Notes: generated from the sequence alone by a model not told the origin. Shown: positions 35,423 to 44,286, numbered from the stretch's first letter. The stretch is DNA of 64,000 nucleotides from Ruminococcus sp. (GCA_014799805.1 JAAVHJ010000010.1:155096-219095), one strand, 5' to 3'. Numbers and translations are program-made.

Positions 35423-36685
35423 TTAAGAATTTGCAAACGCCTGTTTTAAATCCTGAATAATATCTTCTGTATTCTCAAGACCAACGGAAAGGCGAATCAT
35501 TCCTGCATCAATTCCAGCAGCGACAAGCTGTTCATCTGTTAATTGTCTGTGTGTCATGCTGGCAGGGTGAAGCACACAAGTTCTGATATCTGCAACATGT
35601 ACTTCACGGGAAGCAAGTTTTAATGCGTCCATAAAACGTGTTGCTCTCTCACGTCCGCCTTTGATAGTGAACGAAATGACACCACTGCAACCATCAGGCA
35701 AATATTTCTTTGCTCTTTCATAATAGCTATCTGTTTTTAAGCCTGGATAACTGACTGATTCGACATCTTCACAATTCTGCAAAAATTCTGCAACACACAT
35801 TGCATTCTTGCAGTAACGTTCCATTCTGACAGCAAGCGTTTCTAATCCAAGATTTAATAAAAATGCTGAATTTGCAGCAGGATAACAACCAAAATCACGC
35901 ATTAACTGCATTCTTGCTTTAATAATATATGCCATATTACCAAAACTTTCTGTATATATCACACCATGATAACTTTCATCAGGTTCTGTGAATTCTGGAA
36001 AATTGCCATTTGTCCAGTCAAATTTACCACTGTCGACAATCACACCGCCACCTTGCAATGCGTGTCCGTCCATATATTTTGTTGTAGAATGTACCACAAT
36101 ATCTGCACCAAATTCAAACGGTCTGCAAAGTATCGGTGTCGGAAATGTATTATCGACAATCAGAGGAATTTTATGTGCATGTGCGAAATTTGCAAAACGT
36201 TCAATATCAAATACATTCAGTGCTGGATTTGCAAGTGTTTCTCCGAAGACAAGTCTTGTATTAGGCTTAATTGCCTGTTCCAGTGTTTTTTCATCTGCTT
36301 CAGGGTCAACGAAAATACATTCAATGCCTAATTTTTTTAACGAAACAGCAAATAAATTAATTGTTCCACCATACAGGGAACTAACTGCTAATATACTATC
36401 TCCTGCATTGCAGAGATTTAACACAGACAGCAAAGAAGCCGCTTGTCCGCTGGTAGTACACATTGCACCAACGCCACCCTCAAGAGAGGCTATTTTTTTC
36501 TCTACTGCGTCTACAGTAGGATTTGCAAATCTGGAATACATGCATTCTGTCGGCATGTCGAATAAATCTGCAATATGCTGTGTAGAATCAAATACATAAG
36601 TTGTACTTTGCACAATCGGCAATGCACCAGGTGCACCATTTTCTCTGACATAGCCTTCATGCAGGCATTTTGTTTCAATTTTCAT
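35423..36685 (-). CDS. metY: O-acetylhomoserine sulfhydrylase-type PLP enzyme
   Basis: A 420-residue Cys/Met-metabolism PLP enzyme, most like O-acetylhomoserine sulfhydrylase (homocysteine from O-acetylhomoserine and sulfide). Signatures: YSRFANPTVDAVE near residue 50, SSLYGGT, DNTFPTP, and the PLP lysine in VHSTTKYMDGHA (about 205). The C-terminus has REVHVADIRTCVLHPASMTHRQL. Cystathionine gamma-synthase/lyase is a possible alternative. I see no SAM riboswitch or T-box; the leader is short and has a plain promoter. Confidence 0.87.
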   Translation of the reverse strand: MKIETKCLHEGYVRENGAPGALPIVQSTTYVFDSTQHIADLFDMPTECMYSRFANPTVDAVEKKIASLEGGVGAMCTTSGQAASLLSVLNLCNAGDSILAVSSLYGGTINLFAVSLKKLGIECIFVDPEADEKTLEQAIKPNTRLVFGETLANPALNVFDIERFANFAHAHKIPLIVDNTFPTPILCRPFEFGADIVVHSTTKYMDGHALQGGGVIVDSGKFDWTNGNFPEFTEPDESYHGVIYTESFGNMAYIIKARMQLMRDFGCYPAANSAFLLNLGLETLAVRMERYCKNAMCVAEFLQNCEDVESVSYPGLKTDSYYERAKKYLPDGCSGVISFTIKGGRERATRFMDALKLASREVHVADIRTCVLHPASMTHRQLTDEQLVAAGIDAGMIRLSVGLENTEDIIQDLKQAFANS

Positions 36686-36723
36686 GATAAAATAACTTCC
36701 TTTCTGATTTTTAATACTAGCTT

Positions 36724-36752
36724 ATTATAGCATATTTTTTCAGTAATTGCAA
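36724..36752 (-). promoter_or_regulatory. Promoter of metY, part of a promoter-parS module
   Basis: On the minus strand TTGCAA (36752-36747) and TATAAT (36729-36724) are 17 bases apart with an extended tgc -10. A parS site lies 16 bases upstream. Confidence 0.8.
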
Positions 36753-36767
36753 GCCCATTAAAAAAAA

Positions 36768-36783
36768 TGTTCCACGTGGAACA
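36768..36783. promoter_or_regulatory. parS site, six bases after ytaF
   Basis: Exact tgttccacgtggaaca with an A run and a T run on either side. It follows the ytaF stop at 36789 and precedes the metY promoter. Confidence 0.87.
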
Positions 36784-36788
36784 TTTTT

Positions 36789-37394
36789 TTAAAATGATAA
36801 TCTGCAAAATGCAAGAATTAATAACATGATACCGCCAAGCCATGAAAAATTAATTTTTTTCTGACAGCATAATCCCAATTTACCGCCAATTATTGTGGAC
36901 AAAAAGCCTAATATAAAACTTAACACTAAACATACTGGAATATGTAATTTTTCTATGCCTGCACCTAATCCACTTGCCAGAGAATCTATTGAAAGTGCGG
37001 TAGAATAGGCAATTGCTTCCTGTATACTTAATGTTTTTGAACCGTCTGTATCTGCCAATGTTTCATCAAAGCAAATATCTATTACAAGTCCTAATGCTTT
37101 TAAATTCCAATGTGGTCTATGTTTCTGAAATAATAGCATTAAAATTTTTTTCATAAGTTGTGTACTGCCTAATACTAATAAAATCACAAATCCTGTGTAT
37201 TTAAAAATAATTTCAGGCAAAACTTGATTTAATAATTCTGCACATGATAAAGAGATTGCTAAAAATATTGTTCCTACTGTGCTAATTAATAACGCACAGC
37301 GTTTGGGAATTTTAATGCCGTTCACACTACAGCTAACAGCTCCAAAAAATGTATCCATACAGACTGCAATTGCTAATAAACAAGCCTGAAACAT
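36789..37394 (-). CDS. ytaF: Sporulation membrane protein YtaF (MntP-like fold)
   Basis: A 201-residue membrane protein with six hydrophobic segments. It has two related halves carrying AIAVCMDTF and TALSIDSLASGLG, the paired Asp-containing signatures of MntP/YtaF. MntP exports manganese; YtaF is a paralogue found in spore formers. A sporulation role rests on homology and on the other spore genes here. The ATG at 37394 follows gaggtga. Confidence 0.8.
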   Translation of the reverse strand: MFQACLLAIAVCMDTFFGAVSCSVNGIKIPKRCALLISTVGTIFLAISLSCAELLNQVLPEIIFKYTGFVILLVLGSTQLMKKILMLLFQKHRPHWNLKALGLVIDICFDETLADTDGSKTLSIQEAIAYSTALSIDSLASGLGAGIEKLHIPVCLVLSFILGFLSTIIGGKLGLCCQKKINFSWLGGIMLLILAFCRLSF

Positions 37395-37470
37395 GATTCT
37401 CACCTCGGAATATTACTCTTGCATGATATGCTGTAAGATAGAAAATGTGCATGTTTTATGTTGCAATCAC

Positions 37471-37499
37471 TTGCAAATATAAAAAATATATGCTATAAT
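37471..37499 (+). promoter_or_regulatory. Promoter of the TPR gene
   Basis: TTGCAA (37471-37476) and TATAAT (37494-37499) are 17 bases apart with an extended tgc before the -10. Confidence 0.78.
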
Positions 37500-37596
37500 A
37501 ATAATAAAGATAGAATTTTATTAAAATCACTTGAAGTAAAAAACTTGAGAAATATAAATAAACTAGTTAGACATGTCTGGAAAAAGGAGAATAGTT

Positions 37597-38013
37597 ATGG
37601 AATTAGATGATTTAATATATAATAAAATTGTAAAATTAAGTAATGAAGGAGATGATTTCGTATCACATTGTAAATTTGATGAAGCAATTTTAAAATATGA
37701 AAAAGCTTTAGATTTACTGCCATCTTCACATTATTTATGGGAAGCGGCTACTTGGTTGTATGTAGCAATCGGCGATGCTTATTTTTTAGAACAAAAATTT
37801 GAAAATGCACTTAATTTTTTCTTAGAAGCACAAAAATGCCCGAATGCTTTAGCGAATCCTTTTATTTATGTAAGAATTGGCGAATGCTTTTATGAAAAAG
37901 GAAATTTTATAAAAGCGAAAGAAAATCTTTTAAGTGCATATATGTTAGATGGTGAAGATGTCTTTTCAGATGCAGACCCAAAATATTTGAAATATATAAA
38001 ACAAATAATTTAG
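37597..38013 (+). CDS. Tetratricopeptide-repeat protein
   Basis: A 138-residue soluble protein with about three TPR-type helix pairs: KFDEAILKYEKALDLLP, YFLEQKFENALNFFLEAQKCP and YEKGNFIKAKENLLSAYML. These are protein-interaction scaffolds; single-domain proteins of this kind sometimes act as immunity proteins of polymorphic toxins, but no toxin is nearby. The ATG at 37597 follows aaaggag. The gene is 127 bases before birA, same strand. Confidence 0.75.
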   Translation: MELDDLIYNKIVKLSNEGDDFVSHCKFDEAILKYEKALDLLPSSHYLWEAATWLYVAIGDAYFLEQKFENALNFFLEAQKCPNALANPFIYVRIGECFYEKGNFIKAKENLLSAYMLDGEDVFSDADPKYLKYIKQII

Positions 38014-38140
38014 TTTTTAAAACTGATATTTTAACTGAAGAAAACTATGCTTCAAAGATTAAAATATTGATTCATGAAAGTAATTGATTATTTGGAAAGA
38101 TAATTTTTAATATAAATCAAAATATAAGGAGCTGTTTAAT

Positions 38141-39097
38141 TTGAATCTAAAAGAAAATATATTAGCAGAATTATTAACACATGAAGGAGAATATTATTCT
38201 GGCGGAAAACTTGCCGAAAAATTTGGTGTGAGTCGTACAGCTATCTGGAAAGTAATGGAACAATTGAAACAAGATGGCTGTCAAATTGAAGCTGTTTCAC
38301 ATAAAGGCTATTTCTTAACAAAAAAGCCTGATTTATTTAATCAGAAATATATGCTTGATTTATTAAAAAACTGCAAGACAAATTGGCAGATTCAGCATTT
38401 TAAAACGCTTGATTCTACAAACAGAGTTGCAAAAGAATTAGCAGGACAAAATGCACCCTCTGGCACTGTTGTGATAGCAGATTTTCAGACTTCTGGACGT
38501 GGCAGAATGGGGAAACATTTTTATTCTCCTAAGGGAGGCTTATATCTTAGCGTAATTGAAAAATTAGATTTACCAATTTCTGACATAATGAGTGTTACAG
38601 CATGCACTGCAACAGCAGTATTTCTTGCATTAAAACAATTTCATATTACTTCTCAAATTAAATGGGTCAATGATTTATTTTTAAATAACAAAAAAATTTG
38701 CGGTATTCTATCTGAGGGCAGTTTTAATGCAGAATTACTCAAAATGGATTATTTAGTGATTGGTATTGGCATTAATCTTCATGCAGACAAAAACCGTCCA
38801 GAAGAATTAAATGCGATTATTACAGATTTAGAAACAGAAACAGGAAATTATATTTATAAATATGATTTAGCGATTGCAATATTAAAAAATCTGGAAACTA
38901 TGCTTGCAGAGATTTCAGAACATAGCTATTTAAAAATTTATACAGAAAATTCTTATACATTAGGACATAGAATACAAACAGATGACGGCAGACAAGGCAT
39001 TGCAATTGGTTTTTCACAAGACGCAGGATTAATTATCAAACTTGATGATAATACAGAAACTATTTTACGTACTGGAAGTGCAAAAATTATAGATTAA
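38141..39097 (+). CDS. birA: Bifunctional biotin-protein ligase and biotin repressor
   Basis: A 318-residue BirA. Residues about 1-60 form a winged helix-turn-helix (GGKLAEKFGVSRTAIWKVME). The ligase core shows LDSTNRVAKEL, the GRGRMGKHFYSPKGGLYLSV biotinyl-adenylate loop and KWVNDLFLNNKKICGIL. It attaches biotin to carboxylases and may repress biotin genes. The start is TTG at 38141, nine bases after aaggag. Confidence is high. Confidence 0.94.
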   Translation: MNLKENILAELLTHEGEYYSGGKLAEKFGVSRTAIWKVMEQLKQDGCQIEAVSHKGYFLTKKPDLFNQKYMLDLLKNCKTNWQIQHFKTLDSTNRVAKELAGQNAPSGTVVIADFQTSGRGRMGKHFYSPKGGLYLSVIEKLDLPISDIMSVTACTATAVFLALKQFHITSQIKWVNDLFLNNKKICGILSEGSFNAELLKMDYLVIGIGINLHADKNRPEELNAIITDLETETGNYIYKYDLAIAILKNLETMLAEISEHSYLKIYTENSYTLGHRIQTDDGRQGIAIGFSQDAGLIIKLDDNTETILRTGSAKIID

Positions 39098-39111
39098 TAT
39101 AAAATAAAAAA

Positions 39112-39127
39112 TGTTCCACGTGGAACA
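39112..39127. promoter_or_regulatory. parS site, 15 bases after birA
   Basis: Exact tgttccacgtggaaca with an A-rich left side and attttt to the right. The next 45 bases are duplicated after the parS site at 39450. Confidence 0.85.
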
Positions 39128-39214
39128 TTTTTAAAATCAATAAAAATCTCTTGCTGTTCTGAACAAAGAATTCTATATTAGCTAAAAAATTAATAAAAAA
39201 TTTTTCAAAACCTC

Positions 39215-39243
39215 TTGACAAATCAAAAAAAATAATATATAAT
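39215..39243 (+). promoter_or_regulatory. Perfect promoter of the unassigned ncRNA
   Basis: TTGACA (39215-39220) and TATAAT (39238-39243) are exactly 17 bases apart. Confidence 0.87.
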
Positions 39244-39249
39244 TAATGA

Positions 39250-39394
39250 AACTATGGAACGTTTTCGTGGACTGACACGATAAAAATCCGAAATTGAAGC
39301 CGTATGAACAGGACGGAGTGTTGGCGGACAACGGAAAAATCAGTCATTTGAAAAAGGAGAATGCTTTAGCTGAGGCAAAGGTTCTCCTTTTTTT
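39250..39394 (+). ncRNA. Unassigned small structured RNA with its own promoter and terminator
   Basis: A transcript of about 145 bases with a consensus promoter, no reading frame with a ribosome binding site, and a strong intrinsic terminator: aaggagaa (39354-39361) with ttctcctt (39382-39389) and a T run. Possible internal pairings are gactga (near 39270) with tcagtc (near 39340) closing the body, and short hairpins ccgt...acgg and gttg...caac inside. Its base composition is richer in G and C than the flanks. I could not match it to 6S RNA, SRP RNA, tmRNA or a known riboswitch, and no gene follows on the same strand, so it probably acts in trans. Confidence 0.7.
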
Positions 39395-39449
39395 CACATG
39401 ATTCATATAAAATGATTTCACATAGAACTTTTCAGGAAACCATCTGAAA

Positions 39450-39465
39450 TGTTCCACGTGGAACA
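39450..39465. promoter_or_regulatory. parS site between the ncRNA and the methyltransferase gene
   Basis: Exact tgttccacgtggaaca. Its right flank repeats that of the site at 39112 and its left flank repeats that of the site at 42051. Confidence 0.85.
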
Positions 39466-39480
39466 TTTTTAAAATCAATA

Positions 39481-39514
39481 AAAATCCCTTGCTGTTTTAA
39501 ACAAGGGATTTTTT
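39481..39514 (-). terminator. Terminator of the methyltransferase gene
   Basis: aaaatcccttg and caagggatttt form an 11-bp stem with a 10-base loop, T-rich on both sides. A decayed copy of the left arm lies at about 39141. Confidence 0.87.
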
Positions 39515-39515
39515 A

Positions 39516-40178
39516 TTATTTTTTTACCACATAAAACCACACCATAGAACCTTTGACATGAAAATCTTTTATTTGGTACATACAGCTAAGCCTTTTCCTT
39601 AAAGAAATAACAGTATCAAATGGCGGTGTAAACCAGCCTTTTTTTGCAAGTATTTTTTCAACTAGCCAATCTGTTAACTTTGATTTTCCTTGTATATAAA
39701 AGCAAGCAATGAACTTTCCGCCTTTTTTTAGCACACGATATGTTTCTGCATAAGCTTTTTCTTTATCAGGAAATGCATGGAATCCGTTCATACTCAATAC
39801 AATATCAAAATTTTCATCTTGAAACGGCAAGAATCCTACATCACCTTGCATTGTTTTAACATGATTCATATGATAATTTTGAAAGCGTTTATTTGCTTGC
39901 TCAAGCATGTCTATACTGTAATCTAAACAGGTAATATCAGCATGTTTCATCTTTGCATATTTCTGATAAGTAAAAACTGCTGTTCCTGTGGGAACATCAA
40001 GAATTTTCCCAGTAAAGTTAATTGGAATATATTTCAAAACTTCTTTTGCGACTTCGCTGTCATCAACACCACTCCAGAACAGCTTAATATATAACTTGCT
40101 CCACCACTTCCCCTGTATCAGCACATCATCATAAATATTCTTTGACTGCTGATAAGATTTTTTAATTTTATCGCTCAT
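39516..40178 (-). CDS. Class I SAM-dependent methyltransferase
   Basis: A 220-residue methyltransferase of UbiE/Methyltransf_11 type. SAM-binding elements are GKILDVPTGTAVFTY (motif I), ITCLDYSIDMLEQA (motif II) and DENFDIVLSMNGFHAF with ETYRVLKKGGKF. Motif I has PTG where GxG is usual. The substrate is unknown. The frame extends upstream through a parS site, giving a spurious MFHVEH start; the ATG at 40178 has the ggag site and is the right one. Confidence 0.88.
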   Translation of the reverse strand: MSDKIKKSYQQSKNIYDDVLIQGKWWSKLYIKLFWSGVDDSEVAKEVLKYIPINFTGKILDVPTGTAVFTYQKYAKMKHADITCLDYSIDMLEQANKRFQNYHMNHVKTMQGDVGFLPFQDENFDIVLSMNGFHAFPDKEKAYAETYRVLKKGGKFIACFYIQGKSKLTDWLVEKILAKKGWFTPPFDTVISLRKRLSCMYQIKDFHVKGSMVWFYVVKK

Positions 40179-40211
40179 ATTCGGCTCCATTTCTTTAATT
40201 TCATGCCGAAA

Positions 40212-40227
40212 ATGTTCCACGTGGAAC
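40212..40227. promoter_or_regulatory. parS site, 13 bases after the GH5 gene
   Basis: Exact tgttccacgtggaaca between the GH5 stop (40240) and the methyltransferase start (40178), with aaa before and ttttt after. Confidence 0.85.
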
Positions 40228-40239
40228 ATTTTTGCAATT

Positions 40240-41982
40240 TTAATTTATTCTAACAAGTTTTAAATTTGTAATTTTAATTTCAAATGGCACATCTACACCA
40301 ACTCCGCCCAAATTGAAGCCAATACGGCAATTTTTATCTGTTGCAGAAATATATGTAAATGTTTCTTCATAATGCTGAATTTCTGTTGTCCATTTTAGCG
40401 AATCACTGAAATAAGGCAAATATTCATCATGTCCTTGCATAATATGAAATGATGTAGATTGTTCTGAGTCGCTCACATAATCAAATGAAATTTGATAAGT
40501 TGTTTCTTGCTCCAGTGTAATATTTTCATAATAGCATTGTGCATTCCATTCATAATTACCGCCACTTGTTACAAGCATAGAAACGCCCTTGTTAATATAA
40601 AAAAATTCACTTTCTGCATGTTCAGCAGTATCTGTCCAACTATTCCAATTATTTTCATTTGCACAAAGATTTTTTTGAGCAAGTAATAAATTTTTTAGCA
40701 AACATAAATCATAAATATTAATCATATTATCTTGATTCATATCTGCATTGATACTAATACTTGTCACTCTCTGGTGCAAATAATCCTGCAAATATTTTAC
40801 GTCTTTTACATCAACAACGCCGTCATTATTTACATCACCTTGCATATTAGCAATATATTCTTCACCGTTTGCCGCTGCAAGCATCGCATTTAATAATTCT
40901 GGTTCTGTAATATTCAGCGTACGGCGGTTAAATAATTTATATTGTGAGCCATTGTCCCACCAAAAACATTTTATGCCATATTCTATGCAATGCTGTACAT
41001 AATACTGTGTCCATGAAAGTCTTTGGTCTGCATTATTTTTCTCTACACACCCAAACTCACCAATAATAACTGGAATATCTTGTTTGACAAATGTTTCATA
41101 AAGATTATCAATATACGCATTAACGTCTTTTTGGCTCCAAGTCGTAACATCTGGATAAAATTCAGAAGTAAAATAAAATGGCTGATATACATGTGCTTCT
41201 ACAATTAATCTATCTGGAATACTGTCATCTGGCAAAATAAAGCCTCTTGTCACTGCGGAATTACCACCAGCACAATATGTATTTACAATTAAATTTCGCT
41301 TGTCATTATTTCCGCCAGAATTTCTGACAGTATCTACAAAAATTTGATTTAATTCATTGACAACTTCTAAAGCTTCTGTGTCCGGATTTACCCATTCGTT
41401 AGAATCATTAAGAATTTCATTAAATCCCTCAAATAATAATTTATCATTATAATCAGCAAATTCTTCACTCACTTGCTCCCAGATAGCAGTAAACATTTCT
41501 GCATTTTGTTCAAAATTATTCCGACTTGCACGCAACCAACCATTTTCTCCAGTATCATGATGTACATTAAGAATGCAATACATGCCGTCTTCTAATACAT
41601 AATTTACAACATCTTTTACACGATTTAACCAAGCTTCATCAATTTCATATGTGTCAGCGTCCATGTGATTATACCAAGTAACAGGCACACGAATTGCATT
41701 GATACCTGTATCTTTTACCATATCAATTATTTCTTGTGTTGTTGCAGGGTTTCCCCATGATGTTTCCGAAGATAAGCCAGAATTTTTAATTGCTGTTCCT
41801 GTATACGAATCTAACGAATTTCCAAGATTCCAACCAAGTATTATTTCATCAACTACTTGTTGTGCATTTTTTTCAAAATCAGCAGATGTTTCTATTTTTG
41901 CATGCCCGAACATGTTAAAACATGATACAATCATAGCACAGGCAATGGAAAAACAAAAAAATTTTTTAAAATTTAATTTCAT
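40240..41982 (-). CDS. Secreted GH5 glycanase with internal type I dockerin
   Basis: A 580-residue secreted enzyme. Residues 1-28 are a signal peptide. Residues about 40-375 are a GH5 catalytic domain with LGWNLGNSLD, INAIRVPVTW, acid/base Glu189 in GFNE and nucleophile Glu309 in IIGEFG, which is typical of endoglucanases. Residues 381-438 are a type I dockerin with two calcium loops (DVNNDGVVDVKD and DMNQDNMINIYD), and residues about 440-580 look like a carbohydrate-binding beta sandwich. It should act outside the cell, docked to a cellulosome cohesin. The dockerin lies between domains rather than at the end. aaggaggg precedes the ATG. Confidence 0.92.
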   Translation of the reverse strand: MKLNFKKFFCFSIACAMIVSCFNMFGHAKIETSADFEKNAQQVVDEIILGWNLGNSLDSYTGTAIKNSGLSSETSWGNPATTQEIIDMVKDTGINAIRVPVTWYNHMDADTYEIDEAWLNRVKDVVNYVLEDGMYCILNVHHDTGENGWLRASRNNFEQNAEMFTAIWEQVSEEFADYNDKLLFEGFNEILNDSNEWVNPDTEALEVVNELNQIFVDTVRNSGGNNDKRNLIVNTYCAGGNSAVTRGFILPDDSIPDRLIVEAHVYQPFYFTSEFYPDVTTWSQKDVNAYIDNLYETFVKQDIPVIIGEFGCVEKNNADQRLSWTQYYVQHCIEYGIKCFWWDNGSQYKLFNRRTLNITEPELLNAMLAAANGEEYIANMQGDVNNDGVVDVKDVKYLQDYLHQRVTSISINADMNQDNMINIYDLCLLKNLLLAQKNLCANENNWNSWTDTAEHAESEFFYINKGVSMLVTSGGNYEWNAQCYYENITLEQETTYQISFDYVSDSEQSTSFHIMQGHDEYLPYFSDSLKWTTEIQHYEETFTYISATDKNCRIGFNLGGVGVDVPFEIKITNLKLVRIN

Positions 41983-42050
41983 AATTTACCCTCCTTTATA
42001 AAAATATATAAAATGATTCCACATGAAACTTTTCAGAAAACCAACTGAAA

Positions 42051-42066
42051 TGTTCCACGTGGAACA
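42051..42066. promoter_or_regulatory. parS site, 20 bases after serS
   Basis: Exact tgttccacgtggaaca. A degenerate relative, gattccacatgaaact, sits about 36 bases to the left, and the whole segment 42012-42072 resembles 39412-39471. Confidence 0.85.
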
Positions 42067-42085
42067 TTTTTTTATTTCAACATTT

Positions 42086-43372
42086 TTATTTAACTGGAAT
42101 GATTTCCATACCGCCCATATAGGGACGTAATGCTTCTGGAATACGAATGCTCCCGTCTGGATTTAAATTATTTTCTAAAAATGCAATTAGCATTCTAGGC
42201 GGTGCAACAACTGTATTATTTAACGTATGAGGGAAATATTTTGTGCCGTCTTCTTTTTTGACACGAATTTCTAAACGTCTTGCCTGTGCATCACCTAAAT
42301 TAGAACAGCTTCCTACTTCAAAATATTTTTTCTGACGTGGAGACCATGCTTCTACATCTAAGCTTTTTACTTTCAAGTCTGCTAAATCGCCAGAACAGCA
42401 TTCTAATGTTCTCACTGGAATATCTAACGTTCTGAAAAAATCAACAGAATTTTTCCAAAGTACATCAAACCATTGCATACTTTCTTCAGGCTTGCAGACA
42501 ACAATCATTTCTTGTTTTTCAAACTGATGGATTCTATAAACGCCACGTTCTTCTTTTCCGTGTGCACCACCTTCTTTTCTGAAACATGGAGAATAGCTTG
42601 TCAATGTATGAGGCAATTCTTCTTCTGGAATAATCGTGTCAATAAATTTGCCTATCATAGAATGTTCACTTGTGCCAATTAAATATAAATCTTCGCCCTC
42701 GATTTTATACATCATTTCTTCCATTTCAGCAAAGCTCATAACACCAGTTACAACTTTACTGCGAATCATAAACGGTGGGATATAATAGACAAAGCCTCTG
42801 TCAATCATGAAATCTCTTGCATAAGATAAAATTGCAGAATGCAGTCTTGCAATATTACCGCAAAGATAATAAAATCCAGCACCAGTTGTTTCGCCTGCGG
42901 ATTTTAAATCAACGCCATTTAATTTTTCCATAATATCAATATGATAAGGCACTTCAAAATCTGGTACTACTGGCTCGCCAAAACGTTCTAATTCGACATT
43001 TTCAGAATCATCTTTTCCGATTGGCACAGATTCATCAATGATATTTGGAATCACAAGCATAATTTTTCTAATTTCCTGTGGAATTTCTATTTCACGATTT
43101 TTAAGTGCTGTTAATCTATCATTAATTGCCTCAACTTCTGCTTGAATTGCCTTTGCACTTTCTTTATCGCCTTTCGCCATGAGACCGCCAATTTGTTTAC
43201 TTTTGGCTTTTTTCTCTGCTCTGAGCTTATCACCCTCAAGCTTTGCATTACGAAATTCTTTGTCTAATGCAATCACTTCATCTACCAATGGCAATTTATC
43301 TTCCTGAAATTTTTTCTTGATATTTTCTTTTACAAGTTCAGGATTTGCCCTTACAAATTTAATATCTAGCAT
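42086..43372 (-). CDS. serS: Seryl-tRNA synthetase
   Basis: A 428-residue class II synthetase that charges tRNA-Ser. The N-terminal coiled coil (about 25-100) is followed by class II motif 2 (FRKEGGAHGKEERGVYRIHQFEK) and motif 3 (NNTVVAPPRMLIAFLEN). The ATG at 43372 starts MLDIKFVR like homologues; a TTG two codons earlier is better spaced from aaagga and cannot be excluded. No T-box leader is present: the gap to parB is only 71 bases and holds a parS site. Confidence 0.95.
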   Translation of the reverse strand: MLDIKFVRANPELVKENIKKKFQEDKLPLVDEVIALDKEFRNAKLEGDKLRAEKKAKSKQIGGLMAKGDKESAKAIQAEVEAINDRLTALKNREIEIPQEIRKIMLVIPNIIDESVPIGKDDSENVELERFGEPVVPDFEVPYHIDIMEKLNGVDLKSAGETTGAGFYYLCGNIARLHSAILSYARDFMIDRGFVYYIPPFMIRSKVVTGVMSFAEMEEMMYKIEGEDLYLIGTSEHSMIGKFIDTIIPEEELPHTLTSYSPCFRKEGGAHGKEERGVYRIHQFEKQEMIVVCKPEESMQWFDVLWKNSVDFFRTLDIPVRTLECCSGDLADLKVKSLDVEAWSPRQKKYFEVGSCSNLGDAQARRLEIRVKKEDGTKYFPHTLNNTVVAPPRMLIAFLENNLNPDGSIRIPEALRPYMGGMEIIPVK

Positions 43373-43423
43373 AATCAATATCTATCCTTTCTAATTATTA
43401 ATGATAATTTATTTTTTTTAAAA

Positions 43424-43439
43424 TGTTCCACGTGGAACA
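43424..43439. promoter_or_regulatory. parS site, five bases after parB
   Basis: Exact tgttccacgtggaaca with flanking A and T runs, between the parB stop (43444) and serS. Confidence 0.88.
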
Positions 43440-43443
43440 TTTT

Positions 43444-44286
43444 TTAATCTGGAGATAACAAATTTGCCAATGTTTTTAAATCTTCTTCGTTGTAGAATTC
43501 CAAAATCAAACTGCCTTTATTTTTCTTAAACTGCACTTTCACTTTTCGATTTAATCTTTCATGCAAAGCTTGTTCGACTTCGCCATAATAAGAAACAGGC
43601 TTTTTTATTATTTTAGATTCAGATTTAGAGTTCTGCGATTCCATTGCAAGCTTTTCAATCTGACGGACTGTTAAAAATCCTTCAGATGCTTTTTTTGCTA
43701 ATGCAATTATCATTTCTTCATCTGAAAAACTAAGCAAAGCTTTTGCATGACCTGCTGAAATTAAATTTTGTGTTACTAAATCCTGTACTTCTTCTGGCAA
43801 TTTTAATAAACGCAATGAATTTGTCACTGTACTTCTGGAGCAACCAACTGTTTTAGAAATTTCTTCTTGTTTCATAGAAAATTCATCTTGTAATCTCTGA
43901 AATGCTTTTGCTTCTTCAATAGGATTTAAATTTTCACGCTGTAAATTTTCAATCAACGCAATTTGAGCTGTTTCTAATTCTGTTAATTCCCGAATAATCA
44001 CTGGTACTTCATCTAGTCCAATCATTTTAGCAGCTCTCCATCTTCTTTCACCTGCTACAATCTGATAATTTCCTAATGGCAATGGGCGTACTAGAATTGG
44101 CTGTAAAATACCATGTTCTCTGATTGATTCTGCAAGAGTAGCAATTGCTGTTGTATCAAAATTTTTTCTTGGCTGATTTCGATTAGGTTCTAATTCAGAA
44201 ATTCGTAGCGTTTTTTTCATCTGGACTTCAGAAGAATTATTTTCAAATAAAGCCCCTAACCCACCGCCAAGACCTCCTCTAGCCAT
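43444..44286 (-). CDS. parB: Chromosome partitioning protein ParB (Spo0J)
   Basis: A 280-residue ParB, the CTP-dependent clamp that loads at parS and spreads. The start is the usual MARGGLGGGLGALF, GERRWRA (79-85) is the CTP-binding motif, the helix-turn-helix is near 135-165 (QEEISKTVGCSRSTVTN), and the C-terminal dimer domain ends at 280. It follows parA by 80 bases with a parS site between. Confidence is high. Confidence 0.95.
   Translation of the reverse strand: MARGGLGGGLGALFENNSSEVQMKKTLRISELEPNRNQPRKNFDTTAIATLAESIREHGILQPILVRPLPLGNYQIVAGERRWRAAKMIGLDEVPVIIRELTELETAQIALIENLQRENLNPIEEAKAFQRLQDEFSMKQEEISKTVGCSRSTVTNSLRLLKLPEEVQDLVTQNLISAGHAKALLSFSDEEMIIALAKKASEGFLTVRQIEKLAMESQNSKSESKIIKKPVSYYGEVEQALHERLNRKVKVQFKKNKGSLILEFYNEEDLKTLANLLSPD

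Noticed and set aside
35369..35449. A 26-residue frame on the plus strand beginning MEQQEIYF with an aaaggag site
   Set aside because: The apparent binding site is one arm of an inverted repeat whose other arm is the true site of the minus-strand gene, and the frame runs into metY. Too weak to call.
36686..36790. SAM riboswitch or T-box ahead of metY
   Set aside because: The leader is too short and has no such structure; only a promoter and parS site are there.
39250..39394. 6S RNA, SRP RNA or a cis-acting riboswitch
   Set aside because: It lacks the SRP core and the long 6S bulged helix, and no same-strand gene follows the terminator.
40179..40229. N-terminal extension MFHVEH of the methyltransferase
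   Set aside because: These codons come from the parS palindrome at 40212-40227. A good ribosome binding site supports the ATG at 40178.
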